The notes under the pieces: generated by a model | Told to the model about the DNA's origin: nothing | Database searches by the model: none | The model's input: only the letters and a program-made list of their open reading frames with translations | Made by a program: the position numbers and the translations under genes | Shown: piece after piece, positions 6,108 to 12,524 of the stretch | How the letters are laid out: the number at the start of each line of letters is the position of its first letter | How positions within the stretch are numbered: the stretch's first letter is position 1 | DNA from: an uncultured Christensenella sp. | GTDB taxonomy: Bacteria > Bacillota > Clostridia > Christensenellales > Borkfalkiaceae | NCBI GenBank assembly: GCA_910585235.1 | Contig: CAJUCM010000006.1 | Location: 1-15,909 of the forward strand | DNA length: 15,909 bases | Direction: 5' to 3'

Positions 6108-6305
6108 CAGTATCAAGGCGCACCGCAATCATACATGGTTGACTCTTTCCGCGGACAGCGTAAAACGACCGAAGAAACTCCGATTCAATTCCGAGATAAC
6201 AGTAAAAGCCTTTACGTTCTACCGCGTCTTTGCGTTCTGTCGCATACAAAATATCTTCGGTGCAGACCTTATACGGCAAGGCAATTCGTTACCTTGCCTT
6301 TTTTT
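6108..6305 (+). ncRNA. Candidate small RNA, 6S-like architecture
   Basis: The unit runs from a perfect promoter (start ~6108) to an intrinsic terminator (end ~6305) and contains no convincing ORF. The ends pair: TAT-c-AAGG-cg-CACCG (6111-6125) with CGGTG-caga-CCTT-ATA (6258-6273). Inside is an open bubble of ~24 nt on the 5' side and ~31 nt on the 3' side. The 3' side carries a small hairpin, TGCG/CGCA (6231-6234 with 6241-6244). An apical arm follows: CGCGG/CCGCG (6150-6154 with 6222-6226), an internal loop, then CGTAAA/TTTACG (6159-6164 with 6211-6216). Length, closing stem, bubble, small 3' hairpin and apical stem are all features of 6S RNA, which binds sigma-70/A holoenzyme. I recognise no specific 6S sequence motif, so the family call is tentative while the RNA call is firmer. 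A novel regulatory RNA controlled by the divergent HTH protein is the alternative. Confidence 0.6.
6275..6305 (+). terminator. Terminator of the small RNA
   Basis: GGCAAGG (6275-6281) pairs with CCTTGCC (6292-6298). The inner AA-TTCG-TT can close further, and seven T residues follow (6299-6305). Confidence 0.93.
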
Positions 6306-6336
6306 ATGAAATTTTATTGAAAGGAAAGTCAAACCG

Positions 6337-6365
6337 TTGACAAATTGAACGAAACGCGATACTCT
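6337..6365 (+). promoter_or_regulatory. Promoter of trmL
   Basis: TTGACA (6337-6342), 17 bp, TACTCT (6360-6365). It has a perfect -35 and a weak -10. The leader to the trmL ATG is about 33 nt and contains GAGGAAAG. Confidence 0.6.
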
Positions 6366-6404
6366 TAACAAAGAAGATTTTGTGCCGTAAAAGAGGAAAG
6401 TTCC

Positions 6405-6902
6405 ATGTTCCATATCGTTCTGGTCGAGCCTGAAATTCCGCAGAATACGGGAAATATCGCGCGCACCTGCGCCGCGACGGGCTGCACGCTGCACCTTGTA
6501 AAACCCTTGGGGTTTGAAATATCGGACAGGCAGTTGAAGCGTGCGGGGCTCGATTACTGGAATCTCGTAAACGTCGTCGTTCACGAAAGTTTTGACGAAG
6601 TGCAAAATGAGGCGGATACTGGCGCGCGTTTCTTTTATTTCACCACAAAAGCGCCCCGCGCCTATACGGAGGCGCGCTTCGGGGAAGGGGACTATCTCGT
6701 GTTCGGCAAAGAGACGAAGGGGCTTGACGAGGAATTGCTCGTCCGCCACAGAGAGGAATGCGTTCGCATTCCCATGAGAGAGGAGAGCCGTTCTCTGAAC
6801 TTATCCAACAGCGTTGCGGTGGCGGTCTATGAGGCGCTACGGCAGAACGCGTTCAAAGGACTTTCCGAAAGCGGAAATCTTCACCGTTTACATTGGGAAT
6901 GA
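6405..6902 (+). CDS. trmL: tRNA (cytidine/uridine-34 2'-O)-methyltransferase TrmL
   Basis: 165 residues, about the usual TrmL length, consisting of a lone SPOUT (trefoil-knot) domain without an N-terminal extension. GAGGAAAG precedes the ATG. All three SPOUT motifs are visible: EIPQNTGNIARTCAATG (residues ~10-26, with the conserved Asn and Arg), LVFGKETKGLDEELL in the middle, and the knot-forming SLNLSNSVAVAVYEALRQ near the C-terminus. The LH.VKPLGF segment is typical of the TrmL branch. The enzyme uses S-adenosylmethionine to methylate the ribose of the wobble nucleotide in tRNA-Leu isoacceptors. It is followed 22 nt later by cls with no terminator between them, so the two may be co-transcribed. 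No functional link between them is implied. Confidence 0.95.
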   Translation: MFHIVLVEPEIPQNTGNIARTCAATGCTLHLVKPLGFEISDRQLKRAGLDYWNLVNVVVHESFDEVQNEADTGARFFYFTTKAPRAYTEARFGEGDYLVFGKETKGLDEELLVRHREECVRIPMREESRSLNLSNSVAVAVYEALRQNAFKGLSESGNLHRLHWE

Positions 6903-6924
6903 AAGGGCATAATTTTAAGTACAA

Positions 6925-8508
6925 ATGAAATTCAAGCGGCTTATGAAAAAACTGTTCAGCCGATTCACGCTTGTGGGGCTGACGATCATACTCATGTTTT
7001 TGTTCTCGTTCGCGCTGATTGCGGGGGCGATTTATGTTGCGCTCTACCTCTTCAATTACTATCTGCCCGATTACACCGTATACCTGTATTATTTGCTCGT
7101 CGGGCTTGCCTGGCTCATTGAGGTTATGGCGGTTCTGCACGTCGTCAACCGCGATATGTTTCCCGAATCTAAACTTCCCTGGATTTTGTGCATCGTCGCT
7201 CTGAACGTTTTGGGTGTTGCCATCTATATCGTATTTTCGCACAACCGTCCCACGCGGTTCCAGCACAGGCGCTATATGATCCTGTATAGGCATTCCCAAC
7301 CATTTCTGAAACGTTCTTTTTCAAAAGAATATCTGGAAGAGACGCTCAAAAGCCGTGCCGACGTCAGCGAAGCGCTGTTGCTCTCCTCGCCCGCCGCAGT
7401 CGCTTACGGGAACACGAAAACGAAATATTTTCCTTCTGGCGAGAGCTTTTATGAGGCGCTGTTGCAGGATTTGGAACGCGCGGAAAAATATATTTTCCTT
7501 GAATTTTTCATTATTGCGAAAGGGGAAATGTGGAGCGGCGTTCTGGACGTTTTGAGGCGCAAGGTTCAGGAGGGCGTCGAGGTGCGCGTCATGTACGACG
7601 ATATCGGGAGCGTGAGCCGCGTCCACGTCAGGTATTGCAAAACGTTGCGCAAAATGGGGATCCAATGCGTCAAGTTCAATCCGTTCGTGCCCGTTATAAC
7701 AAACGTGCACAATTTCCGCGATCACCGCAAGATCGTGATTATTGACGGAAAGATCGCCTATACGGGCGGGATCAACCTCGGAGACGAGTATATCAATAAG
7801 ACGCATTTGTACGGACATTGGAAGGACAGTGCGATCCGCCTCGAAGGGGAGGGGGTCAAAAACTTTATTCTTCTGTTTCTCGCCATGTACGATCTGCAAA
7901 TCAAAAAAGAAGAGGATTTCGCAAAATATATCCCCGAATATGAGAAATACGAGGACGAAGGGATCGTGCAGGCATTCGGTTCGGGACCGCGCCCCATGTA
8001 CGAACGGCAGATCGCGGAGGACGTGTTTATCAATATTCTGGGCGGGGCGAAAGAGTACGTCTATATTACGACGCCCTATCTCATCATCGATTATAGGATG
8101 CGCGAAGCGCTCTGTCTTGCGGCGCAGAGGGGCGTGGACGTGCGGATCGTAACGCCGAAGATCCCCGATAAAAAAATTATTTTTGCGCTGACGCGGTCGA
8201 ACTATATGGCGCTCATCAAGGCGGGCGTGAAAATTTACGAGTATTCCCCCGGTTTTATCCACGCGAAAAACTTTCTGTGCGACGGCGAAGTCGGCGTCGT
8301 GGGTACGGTGAATCTCGACTACCGTTCCTTTGTGCATCATTACGAGGATGCGGTGCTCATGTTCAAAACGAAAGCGTTGGAAGAGATCAGACGGGATTTT
8401 GACGAAATCTTTGAAATTTCGGAATTGCAGACGAAAGAGTCGGCAAAGCGCAATATTATTTTCCGTTGGATTTTAGAGATCGCAAAGGTCTTTGCACCGC
8501 TCTTCTAA
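6925..8508 (+). CDS. cls: Cardiolipin synthase (phospholipase D family)
   Basis: 527 residues. N-terminal membrane helices lie at about 14-36, 47-70 and 86-105; the last is in the PLDc_N motif (ESKLPWILCIVALNVLGV). Two PLD catalytic HKD motifs follow: HRKIVIID (His267, Lys269, Asp274) then TGGINLGDEY, and HAKNFLCD (His446, Lys448, Asp453) then GTVNLDYRSF. Bacterial Cls enzymes join two phosphatidylglycerol molecules into cardiolipin plus glycerol at the cytoplasmic membrane. Length and domain order are standard. The ribosome binding site is poor: AAAGGG is ~16 nt before the ATG. An alternative start at Met7 (6943) is no better supported, so translation may be partly coupled to trmL. No terminator is visible downstream. 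Confidence 0.94.
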   Translation: MKFKRLMKKLFSRFTLVGLTIILMFLFSFALIAGAIYVALYLFNYYLPDYTVYLYYLLVGLAWLIEVMAVLHVVNRDMFPESKLPWILCIVALNVLGVAIYIVFSHNRPTRFQHRRYMILYRHSQPFLKRSFSKEYLEETLKSRADVSEALLLSSPAAVAYGNTKTKYFPSGESFYEALLQDLERAEKYIFLEFFIIAKGEMWSGVLDVLRRKVQEGVEVRVMYDDIGSVSRVHVRYCKTLRKMGIQCVKFNPFVPVITNVHNFRDHRKIVIIDGKIAYTGGINLGDEYINKTHLYGHWKDSAIRLEGEGVKNFILLFLAMYDLQIKKEEDFAKYIPEYEKYEDEGIVQAFGSGPRPMYERQIAEDVFINILGGAKEYVYITTPYLIIDYRMREALCLAAQRGVDVRIVTPKIPDKKIIFALTRSNYMALIKAGVKIYEYSPGFIHAKNFLCDGEVGVVGTVNLDYRSFVHHYEDAVLMFKTKALEEIRRDFDEIFEISELQTKESAKRNIIFRWILEIAKVFAPLF

Positions 8509-8548
8509 GTTCACAAAATCGACGGAGCGTACGTCGTTCTAAATAATG

Positions 8549-8661
8549 GCGACAAGGAAAACCGCGCTTTTCCGCAAGTCGCTCTCAATTTGTGATTTAT
8601 CACCTCGGCGGTGGGAATTGGCGTAAAGTTCTAACGAGGGCTAAATCAAAATTCGCGCCAA
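8549..8661 (+). other. Structured intergenic region between cls and the 81-residue gene
   Basis: This 164-bp gap (8509-8672) holds three inverted repeats. GCGAC-aa-GGAAAA pairs with TTTTCC-gcaa-GTCGC (8549-8582). GTGATTTATCAC (8592-8603) is a perfect palindrome. TTGGCG (8618-8623) pairs with CGCCAA (8656-8661), ending directly against the GGGAGG ribosome binding site. None has a T-run, so this is not an obvious terminator. It could be a processed or regulatory leader, but no known family is recognised. Confidence 0.4.
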
Positions 8662-8672
8662 GGGAGGTAATT

Positions 8673-8918
8673 ATGATTCATTCATTGTCGGGCGGGGTGC
8701 TTTCGGACGGGGAGTTTTACACGTTCGCAAAAGTGGAAACGGAGGAGGGCGCACGCTGGTATTTAAGTCCCGTCCCCGTAAAGGCGGGCGACCGCGTTCT
8801 GGTTCCGTTTGCAATCGTAGAGGAACGGGAGGGGGTCGTTCTCAGGGTGGAGAACTGCACGGCGCACACGGCGCCCTGCTCGATAAAGCATACGCTTGAA
8901 ATTCTGAAAGTTTTATAA
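8673..8918 (+). CDS. Small protein of unknown function (81 residues)
   Basis: I place the start at the ATG at 8673 because GGGAGG (8662-8667) sits just upstream. A longer in-frame start at 8592 has no ribosome binding site and would cross the structured region. The 81-residue product begins MIHSLSGGVLSDGEFYTFAK and contains PVPVKAGDRVLVPF, EEREGVVLRVENC and a C-terminal KHTLEILKVL. The pattern of short strands with a GDRV turn suggests a small beta-rich fold. There is no signal peptide, membrane helix or metal site beyond two cysteines near residues 62 and 69. I do not recognise the family. It lies between cls and the MATE transporter leader, and its stop is only 29 bp before the next promoter. 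Confidence 0.8.
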   Translation: MIHSLSGGVLSDGEFYTFAKVETEEGARWYLSPVPVKAGDRVLVPFAIVEEREGVVLRVENCTAHTAPCSIKHTLEILKVL

Positions 8919-8947
8919 AAATTTTTGCGGTGCGGCGCGTAATTCGT

Positions 8948-8976
8948 TTGACAACGACGGCGCGGTCGAATATAAT
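8948..8976 (+). promoter_or_regulatory. Consensus promoter of the MATE leader
   Basis: TTGACA (8948-8953), exactly 17 bp, TATAAT (8971-8976). The transcript start is expected near 8983, about 120 nt before the MATE ATG. Confidence 0.85.
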
Positions 8977-8982
8977 GCCCTA

Positions 8983-9084
8983 TACAGAACAGCAAACATT
9001 CTTCGGAGGACTTCCGACCGCAGTCGGAAAGTCGGAAAAGAGGACGAGTGCGCTCGGTTGTAATTTGCAACCGCGCTTTTTTTT
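8983..9084 (+). promoter_or_regulatory. Candidate guanidine-IV (mepA motif) riboswitch leader
   Basis: Between a consensus promoter and a MATE pump lies a ~100-nt leader. It has a short single-stranded 5' part (ACAGAACAGCAAACATTC), then a 10-bp hairpin GACTTCCGAC/GTCGGAAAGTC with one bulged A and a CGCA loop (9009-9033). A purine-rich linker (GGAAAAGAGGACGAG) leads to an intrinsic terminator (9050-9084) just before the start codon. A compact aptamer followed at once by a terminator, upstream of a MepA-like MATE gene in a Clostridia-type genome, is the known setting of guanidine-IV riboswitches. I judge by context and architecture and did not verify the consensus nucleotides. Another small-ligand riboswitch or a protein-controlled attenuator remains possible. 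Confidence 0.5.
9050..9084 (+). terminator. Attenuator terminator in the MATE leader
   Basis: GCGC-tc-GGTTG (9050-9060) pairs with CAACC-GCGC (9068-9076), followed by eight T residues (9077-9084). It stands only 18 nt before the ATG, so read-through is required for MATE expression. Confidence 0.9.
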
Positions 9085-9102
9085 ATAGAATCGGTTATAC
9101 CT

Positions 9103-10488
9103 ATGAAAGAACGCATTAAACTCTCGGAACATTTTAATTATCGCAAGCTGTTGCGTTTTACCCTGCCCTCCGTCGTGATGGCGGTTTTTACGTCCGTATA
9201 TTCGATTGTGGACGGACTTTTTGTATCCAAAGTCGTGGGAGATACCGCGTTTGCGGGACTGAATCTCATATTTCCCTACGTCATGATCCTGAGCGCGATC
9301 GGCATGATGATCGGCTCTGGCGGGAGCGCGCTCATTGCTAAGACCTTGGGCGAGGGGGACGAAAAGCGGGCGAACGGTTATTTCAGCTTTCTTGTCATCG
9401 CGATTGCCGTTTCGGGTGTTGTGTTCGGCGGCGTTGGGATCGCGCTCCTGCGCCCCGTCGCAAACCTATTCGGTACGGACGCCACGCGCGAGACGGTGGA
9501 GCAGGCGGTCCTCTACGGTTTTATCTGTCTTTTGGGTCTGCCCTTCGTCATGTTGCAGTACGGATTCCAGAGCTTTATGATCACCGCGGAAAAAGCGTCG
9601 CTCGGATTTCTCGTGACCGTGATCGCGGGACTTACGAACGCCGTGTTCGACGCGGTCTTTATGCTCGGTTTCCGTTGGGGGCTTGCGGGCGCCGCGGGCG
9701 CGACCCTTGTCGGGCAGGCGGTCGGCGGGATCGTGCCGATTCTCTATTTCGCGCGGAAGAAAAACAACAGTCTGTTGCGCTTCGTCAAACCGAAGTGCGA
9801 AGCGAGGTCGTTTTTTCGCGCCTGCCTGAACGGCTTGTCCGAACTCTTATCGAACATTTCGTTCTCGGTCGTGAGTATATTGTATAACAGCGAGCTTTTG
9901 AAGATCGCGGGCGACAACGGCGTGATCGCCTACGGAATCATCATGTACATGAGTGCGATTTTTTTCAATACCTTTTTCGGATTCTCGCTCGGAGCGTCGC
10001 CGATCGTCGGCTTCCATTACGGCGCGGGCAATCGGGAGGAGCTGAAAAATCTCAAACGGAAGGGGTTTGCCGTCGTTGCGGTTTTAGGCATTGCGCTGAC
10101 CGCGCTTTCCGAGGCGCTCGCCTCGCCCTTTGCAAAGATATTTGCGACGGGCGACGAAATATTCGTGATGACGCGGCGCGGGATACGCCTGTATTCGTTC
10201 TGTTATCTCTTAATGGGGTTCAGCGTATTCGGATCGGCGTTCTTCACTGCGCTCAACAACGGGATCGTATCGGGCGCGATCTCCTGTATCCGTTCCCTGC
10301 TGTTTCAATGCGGTTCCGTACTTGCAATGACTGCGATTTTCCGCTCTCTGGACGGAATATGGTTGGCGGCGACGGTCGCGGAAGTGCTGGCGTTCATTAT
10401 GACGATGACGTTCTTTCTTGCCATGCGCAAAAAATACGGTTACGGCGAAAAAACTCTTGACAAGAGAGAAGGGGAAATGATAGAATAA
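9103..10488 (+). CDS. MATE family multidrug efflux transporter (MepA-like)
   Basis: 461 residues and twelve predicted membrane helices in two halves, the normal MATE length. The N-terminal half begins HFNYRKLLRFTLPSVVMAVF, then YSIVDGLFVSKVVGDTAFAG, the conserved MATE helix-1 region. GMMIGSGGSALIAKTLGEGD follows, typical of the MepA branch. The second half has the matching FFGFSLGASPIVGFHYGAGN segment. MATE pumps export cationic or drug-like compounds against Na+ or H+ gradients. No ribosome binding site of normal strength precedes the ATG. Its expression depends on read-through of the leader terminator. If the leader is guanidine-IV, the pump probably exports guanidinium or related cations. 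The last codons overlap the promoter of the next transcription unit. Confidence 0.93.
   Translation: MKERIKLSEHFNYRKLLRFTLPSVVMAVFTSVYSIVDGLFVSKVVGDTAFAGLNLIFPYVMILSAIGMMIGSGGSALIAKTLGEGDEKRANGYFSFLVIAIAVSGVVFGGVGIALLRPVANLFGTDATRETVEQAVLYGFICLLGLPFVMLQYGFQSFMITAEKASLGFLVTVIAGLTNAVFDAVFMLGFRWGLAGAAGATLVGQAVGGIVPILYFARKKNNSLLRFVKPKCEARSFFRACLNGLSELLSNISFSVVSILYNSELLKIAGDNGVIAYGIIMYMSAIFFNTFFGFSLGASPIVGFHYGAGNREELKNLKRKGFAVVAVLGIALTALSEALASPFAKIFATGDEIFVMTRRGIRLYSFCYLLMGFSVFGSAFFTALNNGIVSGAISCIRSLLFQCGSVLAMTAIFRSLDGIWLAATVAEVLAFIMTMTFFLAMRKKYGYGEKTLDKREGEMIE
10457..10486 (+). promoter_or_regulatory. Promoter of the mntP riboswitch leader
   Basis: TTGACA (10457-10462), 18 bp, TAGAAT (10481-10486), lying within the last codons of the MATE gene. 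The start would be near 10493, just before the riboswitch. Confidence 0.6.
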
Positions 10489-10501
10489 TCTTGCTTGGTT
10501 C

Positions 10502-10587
10502 CATAGGGGAGTAGTCGGCTCTTTTGAGCGGTATCATCCACATTCTGCGCTTCGGCGCGGGTGTTATCTGAAACGACGAGACTTATG
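10502..10587 (+). promoter_or_regulatory. yybP-ykoY manganese riboswitch upstream of mntP
   Basis: The signature loop GGGGAGTAGT (10506-10515) directly follows the P1 5' strand (CATAG). The 3' conserved element ACGACGAGACTTATG (10573-10587) supplies the P1 3' strand, CTTATG pairing with CATAG (one bulge). Between them are two arms, GGCTC/GAGC and TGCGC-TTCG-GCGCG. The conserved order (GGGGAGUAG ... GMGAGACUU) is that of the yybP-ykoY family, which binds Mn2+. The downstream mntP gene is the expected target. The terminator at 10580-10628 uses the P1 3' strand, so ligand-stabilised P1 should prevent termination (a genetic ON switch). Confidence 0.93.
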
Positions 10588-10628
10588 TGCAAAACCGCGT
10601 TCTGCGGTTTTTGCGCGTAAGTCTTTTT
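10580..10628 (+). terminator. Riboswitch-controlled terminator before mntP
   Basis: GACTTA-tgt-GCAAAACCGC (10580-10598) pairs with GCGGTTTTTGC-gcg-TAAGTC, with loop GTTCT between the arms, followed by five T residues from 10624. Its first bases (10582-10587) are the same as the aptamer P1 3' strand, so the two structures exclude each other. Confidence 0.93.
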
Positions 10629-10651
10629 ATTTAGGATCGAGAGGGTATTCC

Positions 10652-11239
10652 ATGTCGGTATTTGAAATCATTTTATTGGGCGCGGCGCTTGCAATGGACG
10701 CTTTTGCCGTCGGCATGACGGACGGCATGACCGAGACGGATATGAAATTCGGGAAAGTTCTGGAAACGGCGGGCGCGTTCGGGCTGTTTCAGTTTTTCAT
10801 GCCCCTTTTAGGTTACTGCGTCGGCGGCGTTTTCGCGGGGATTGTCGCCGAAGTCGCGCCCACGCTCTCCTTTCTTATTCTCGCGTTTCTCGGCGGAAAA
10901 ATGATCGTGGAATGCGTCAGGGAAAGTCGCGGCGGACACGTCGCCCTTTTGAAACGGGAAAAAAGGGGAGGGGCGTTAAAACTGTTCGTTCAGGCGATCG
11001 CCACAAGTATCGACGCGCTTGCCGTGGGGATCACTCTGCTGGCGCTCGAAGGGAGCGGAACGCTTGCGCTTTCGCCCCTGTATTGCGCGCTCGTGATCGG
11101 CGCCGTCACGTTTGTTCTGTCGCTCGCGGCGGTTCTGATCGGAAAAAAGGCGGGCGCCATGATCGCGGATAAGGCGGAGATTCTGGGCGGCGTGGTTCTC
11201 GTTTTTATCGGTCTGAAAATCCTGATGGAAAGCGTTTGA
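10652..11239 (+). CDS. mntP: Manganese exporter MntP
   Basis: 195 residues and six membrane helices in two repeats, the full length for MntP (YebN). The paired repeat motifs with their acidic residues are clear: AMDAFAVGMTDG (Asp16) and ATSIDALAVGITLLALEG (Asp121). GAGAGGG lies before the ATG. MntP exports Mn2+ from the cytoplasm. The yybP-ykoY riboswitch and its terminator directly upstream would turn the gene on at high Mn2+. The stop codon TGA (11237-11239) lies inside the -35 box of the next promoter, so the two transcription units abut without any spacer. Confidence 0.96.
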   Translation: MSVFEIILLGAALAMDAFAVGMTDGMTETDMKFGKVLETAGAFGLFQFFMPLLGYCVGGVFAGIVAEVAPTLSFLILAFLGGKMIVECVRESRGGHVALLKREKRGGALKLFVQAIATSIDALAVGITLLALEGSGTLALSPLYCALVIGAVTFVLSLAAVLIGKKAGAMIADKAEILGGVVLVFIGLKILMESV

Positions 11240-11264
11240 CAGGATTTTACGGGATTGTTATAAT
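11236..11264 (+). promoter_or_regulatory. Consensus promoter of the second manganese riboswitch
   Basis: TTGACA (11236-11241), exactly 17 bp, TATAAT (11259-11264). The start is expected near 11271. The -35 contains the stop codon of mntP. Confidence 0.88.
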
Positions 11265-11276
11265 AGTATGGTAAAT

Positions 11277-11410
11277 TTCCGCAAAATCTTCTTGCGGAAC
11301 GGTCGGAAGGGAGTAGTCCCCTTGTAAGTTACAGGACGCGTCTGCGGCAACATACCCCGAAGAAATTTCTTCGTGTCGCGGCGGTTCGCATGAATGACAA
11401 GACTTTCGGC
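11277..11410 (+). promoter_or_regulatory. Second yybP-ykoY manganese riboswitch with a 5' hairpin
   Basis: The transcript begins with a perfect 8-bp hairpin, TTCCGCAA/TTGCGGAA (11277-11299), probably a 5' stabiliser outside the aptamer. The aptamer spans 11302-11410. P1 is GTCGGAAG (11302-11309) with CTTTCGGC (11403-11410). The signature GGGAGTAGT follows at 11309-11317, a CAACATACCCC element is at 11348-11358, and the GACAAGACTT element is at 11396-11405. This is the yybP-ykoY order. No T-run terminator stands between the aptamer and the ATG at 11449. A GGGGCG/CGCCTC hairpin and a possible CGAAA/TTTCG pairing (11410-11414 with 11443-11447) surround the AGAGG ribosome binding site (11438-11442). 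Translational control is therefore more likely. Confidence 0.9.
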
Positions 11411-11448
11411 GAAAATGTGTTTGGGGCGGAACGCCTCAGAGGTTTCGT

Positions 11449-12501
11449 ATGGATTGGTTGCTTTTCATGTGGATCGTATTGTTGCTCGCGGGGCTTGTCC
11501 TCCTCGTCAAGGGCGCGGATTGGTTCGTGGGCGGAAGCGCGGGGATCGCGCACAAGGCAAAGATCCCTCCGCTCATCATAGGGCTTACGATCGTGGCGTT
11601 CGGTACGAGCGCGCCCGAACTTGCGGTATCCGTGACGGGCGCGGTGCAGGGTTCCACCGATATTGCGGTCGGCAACGTCGTCGGGAGCAATATCGCGAAT
11701 ATCCTGCTCATTTTAGGCGTTGCGTCGCTTGTGAGAAAGCTCCCCGTGCAAAAAAATTCCCTGCGCCTCGATCTGCCCGTGCTCGTTTTTTCAAGCGCGC
11801 TCCTCATAGGGCTCGGCTTATGGGGGAACAGGATCGCGTGGTGGGACGGTTTGATCCTGCTCGCCGTCCTCGGCGCATATATGACTTTTCTGCTCGTCAG
11901 GGCAAAAAAGGAACTGAAAACGCAGAAGCTGAATCCGCCCGCGGGAAATCTTACGGAAGAATCTGAAAATAAAAAAGAGAAAAAACCCAAAAAGCCCAAG
12001 GGGAAAGTAGGGCTTTGGTTCGAGGCAATGCAGGAGAAACTCTGGTTCTGCATTCTGCTCGCGCTCGTGGGGCTCGGCATGGTCGTGGGCGGCGGCATCC
12101 TCTTTGTAGACGGCGCGAAATATATTGCGGTAAAACTCGGCGCGAGCGAACGCGTCATAGGGCTTACGGTCGTCGCGATCGGAACGTCCCTGCCCGAACT
12201 CGTCACGTCCGTCGTGGCGGCGGTGAAAGGGGAGACGGATATTGCGGTCGGCAATATCATCGGGAGCAATATCTTTAATATCCTGCTGATCGCGGGCGTA
12301 TCGTCACTGTTTTCTCCGCTCTCGTTTACGCTGGGCGGAAACCTCGTAGATGCGCTCGTGGCGCTCGGCGCAGCCCTGCTCCTCTATGTGTTTGCGCTCT
12401 TCGATAAAAACAGACTGGGGATTCCCGCGGGCGTCGTATTTCTCTGCTTCTATATTGCGTACTATGTATATCTCTTTCTTATGCCCGTTCCCGTCGCATA
12501 G
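11449..12501 (+). CDS. Calcium/sodium (cation) antiporter, YrbG/CaxA-like
   Basis: 350 residues, about ten membrane helices in two inverted halves. Each half carries a CaCA alpha-repeat: GLTIVAFGTSAPELAVSV then GNVVGSNIANILLILG (residues ~45-90), and GLTVVAIGTSLPELVTSV then GNIIGSNIFNILLIAG (~238-282). Glu57 and its counterpart in the second repeat are the expected ion-coordinating residues. A Lys/Glu-rich cytoplasmic loop (~147-190, NKKEKKPKKPKGK) joins the halves. AGAGG lies 6 nt before the ATG. The family exchanges Ca2+ for Na+ or H+. The yybP-ykoY leader suggests that this member handles Mn2+ or responds to Mn2+/Ca2+ load; riboswitch-linked CaCA members are known. Two ABC half-transporter genes follow 23 nt later with no terminator. 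Confidence 0.94.
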   Translation: MDWLLFMWIVLLLAGLVLLVKGADWFVGGSAGIAHKAKIPPLIIGLTIVAFGTSAPELAVSVTGAVQGSTDIAVGNVVGSNIANILLILGVASLVRKLPVQKNSLRLDLPVLVFSSALLIGLGLWGNRIAWWDGLILLAVLGAYMTFLLVRAKKELKTQKLNPPAGNLTEESENKKEKKPKKPKGKVGLWFEAMQEKLWFCILLALVGLGMVVGGGILFVDGAKYIAVKLGASERVIGLTVVAIGTSLPELVTSVVAAVKGETDIAVGNIIGSNIFNILLIAGVSSLFSPLSFTLGGNLVDALVALGAALLLYVFALFDKNRLGIPAGVVFLCFYIAYYVYLFLMPVPVA

Positions 12502-12524
12502 AAAATCCGTAAAAAGGTGAAAGT

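Noticed and set aside
6037..6279. 80-residue - strand ORF overlapping the HTH start by ATGA
   Set aside because: It looks like a coupled upstream gene, but it has no ribosome binding site, an unconvincing composition, and would lie across the + strand promoter and structured RNA. The - strand promoter at 6079-6050 would start downstream of it.
6060..6320. 83- and 86-residue + strand ORFs across the small RNA
   Set aside because: Both start upstream of the -35/-10 of the promoter at 6073, have no ribosome binding site and run through the terminator.
8592..8672. Longer start for the 81-residue protein (108 residues)
   Set aside because: There is no ribosome binding site at 8592, and the added residues come from the inverted-repeat region. 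GGGAGG at 8662 supports the ATG at 8673.
9041..9053. Guanidine-III-like GGACGAG-UGCGC string in the MATE leader
   Set aside because: The short match is partly inside the terminator stem, and the second half of the guanidine-III pseudoknot is absent. The guanidine-IV setting fits better.
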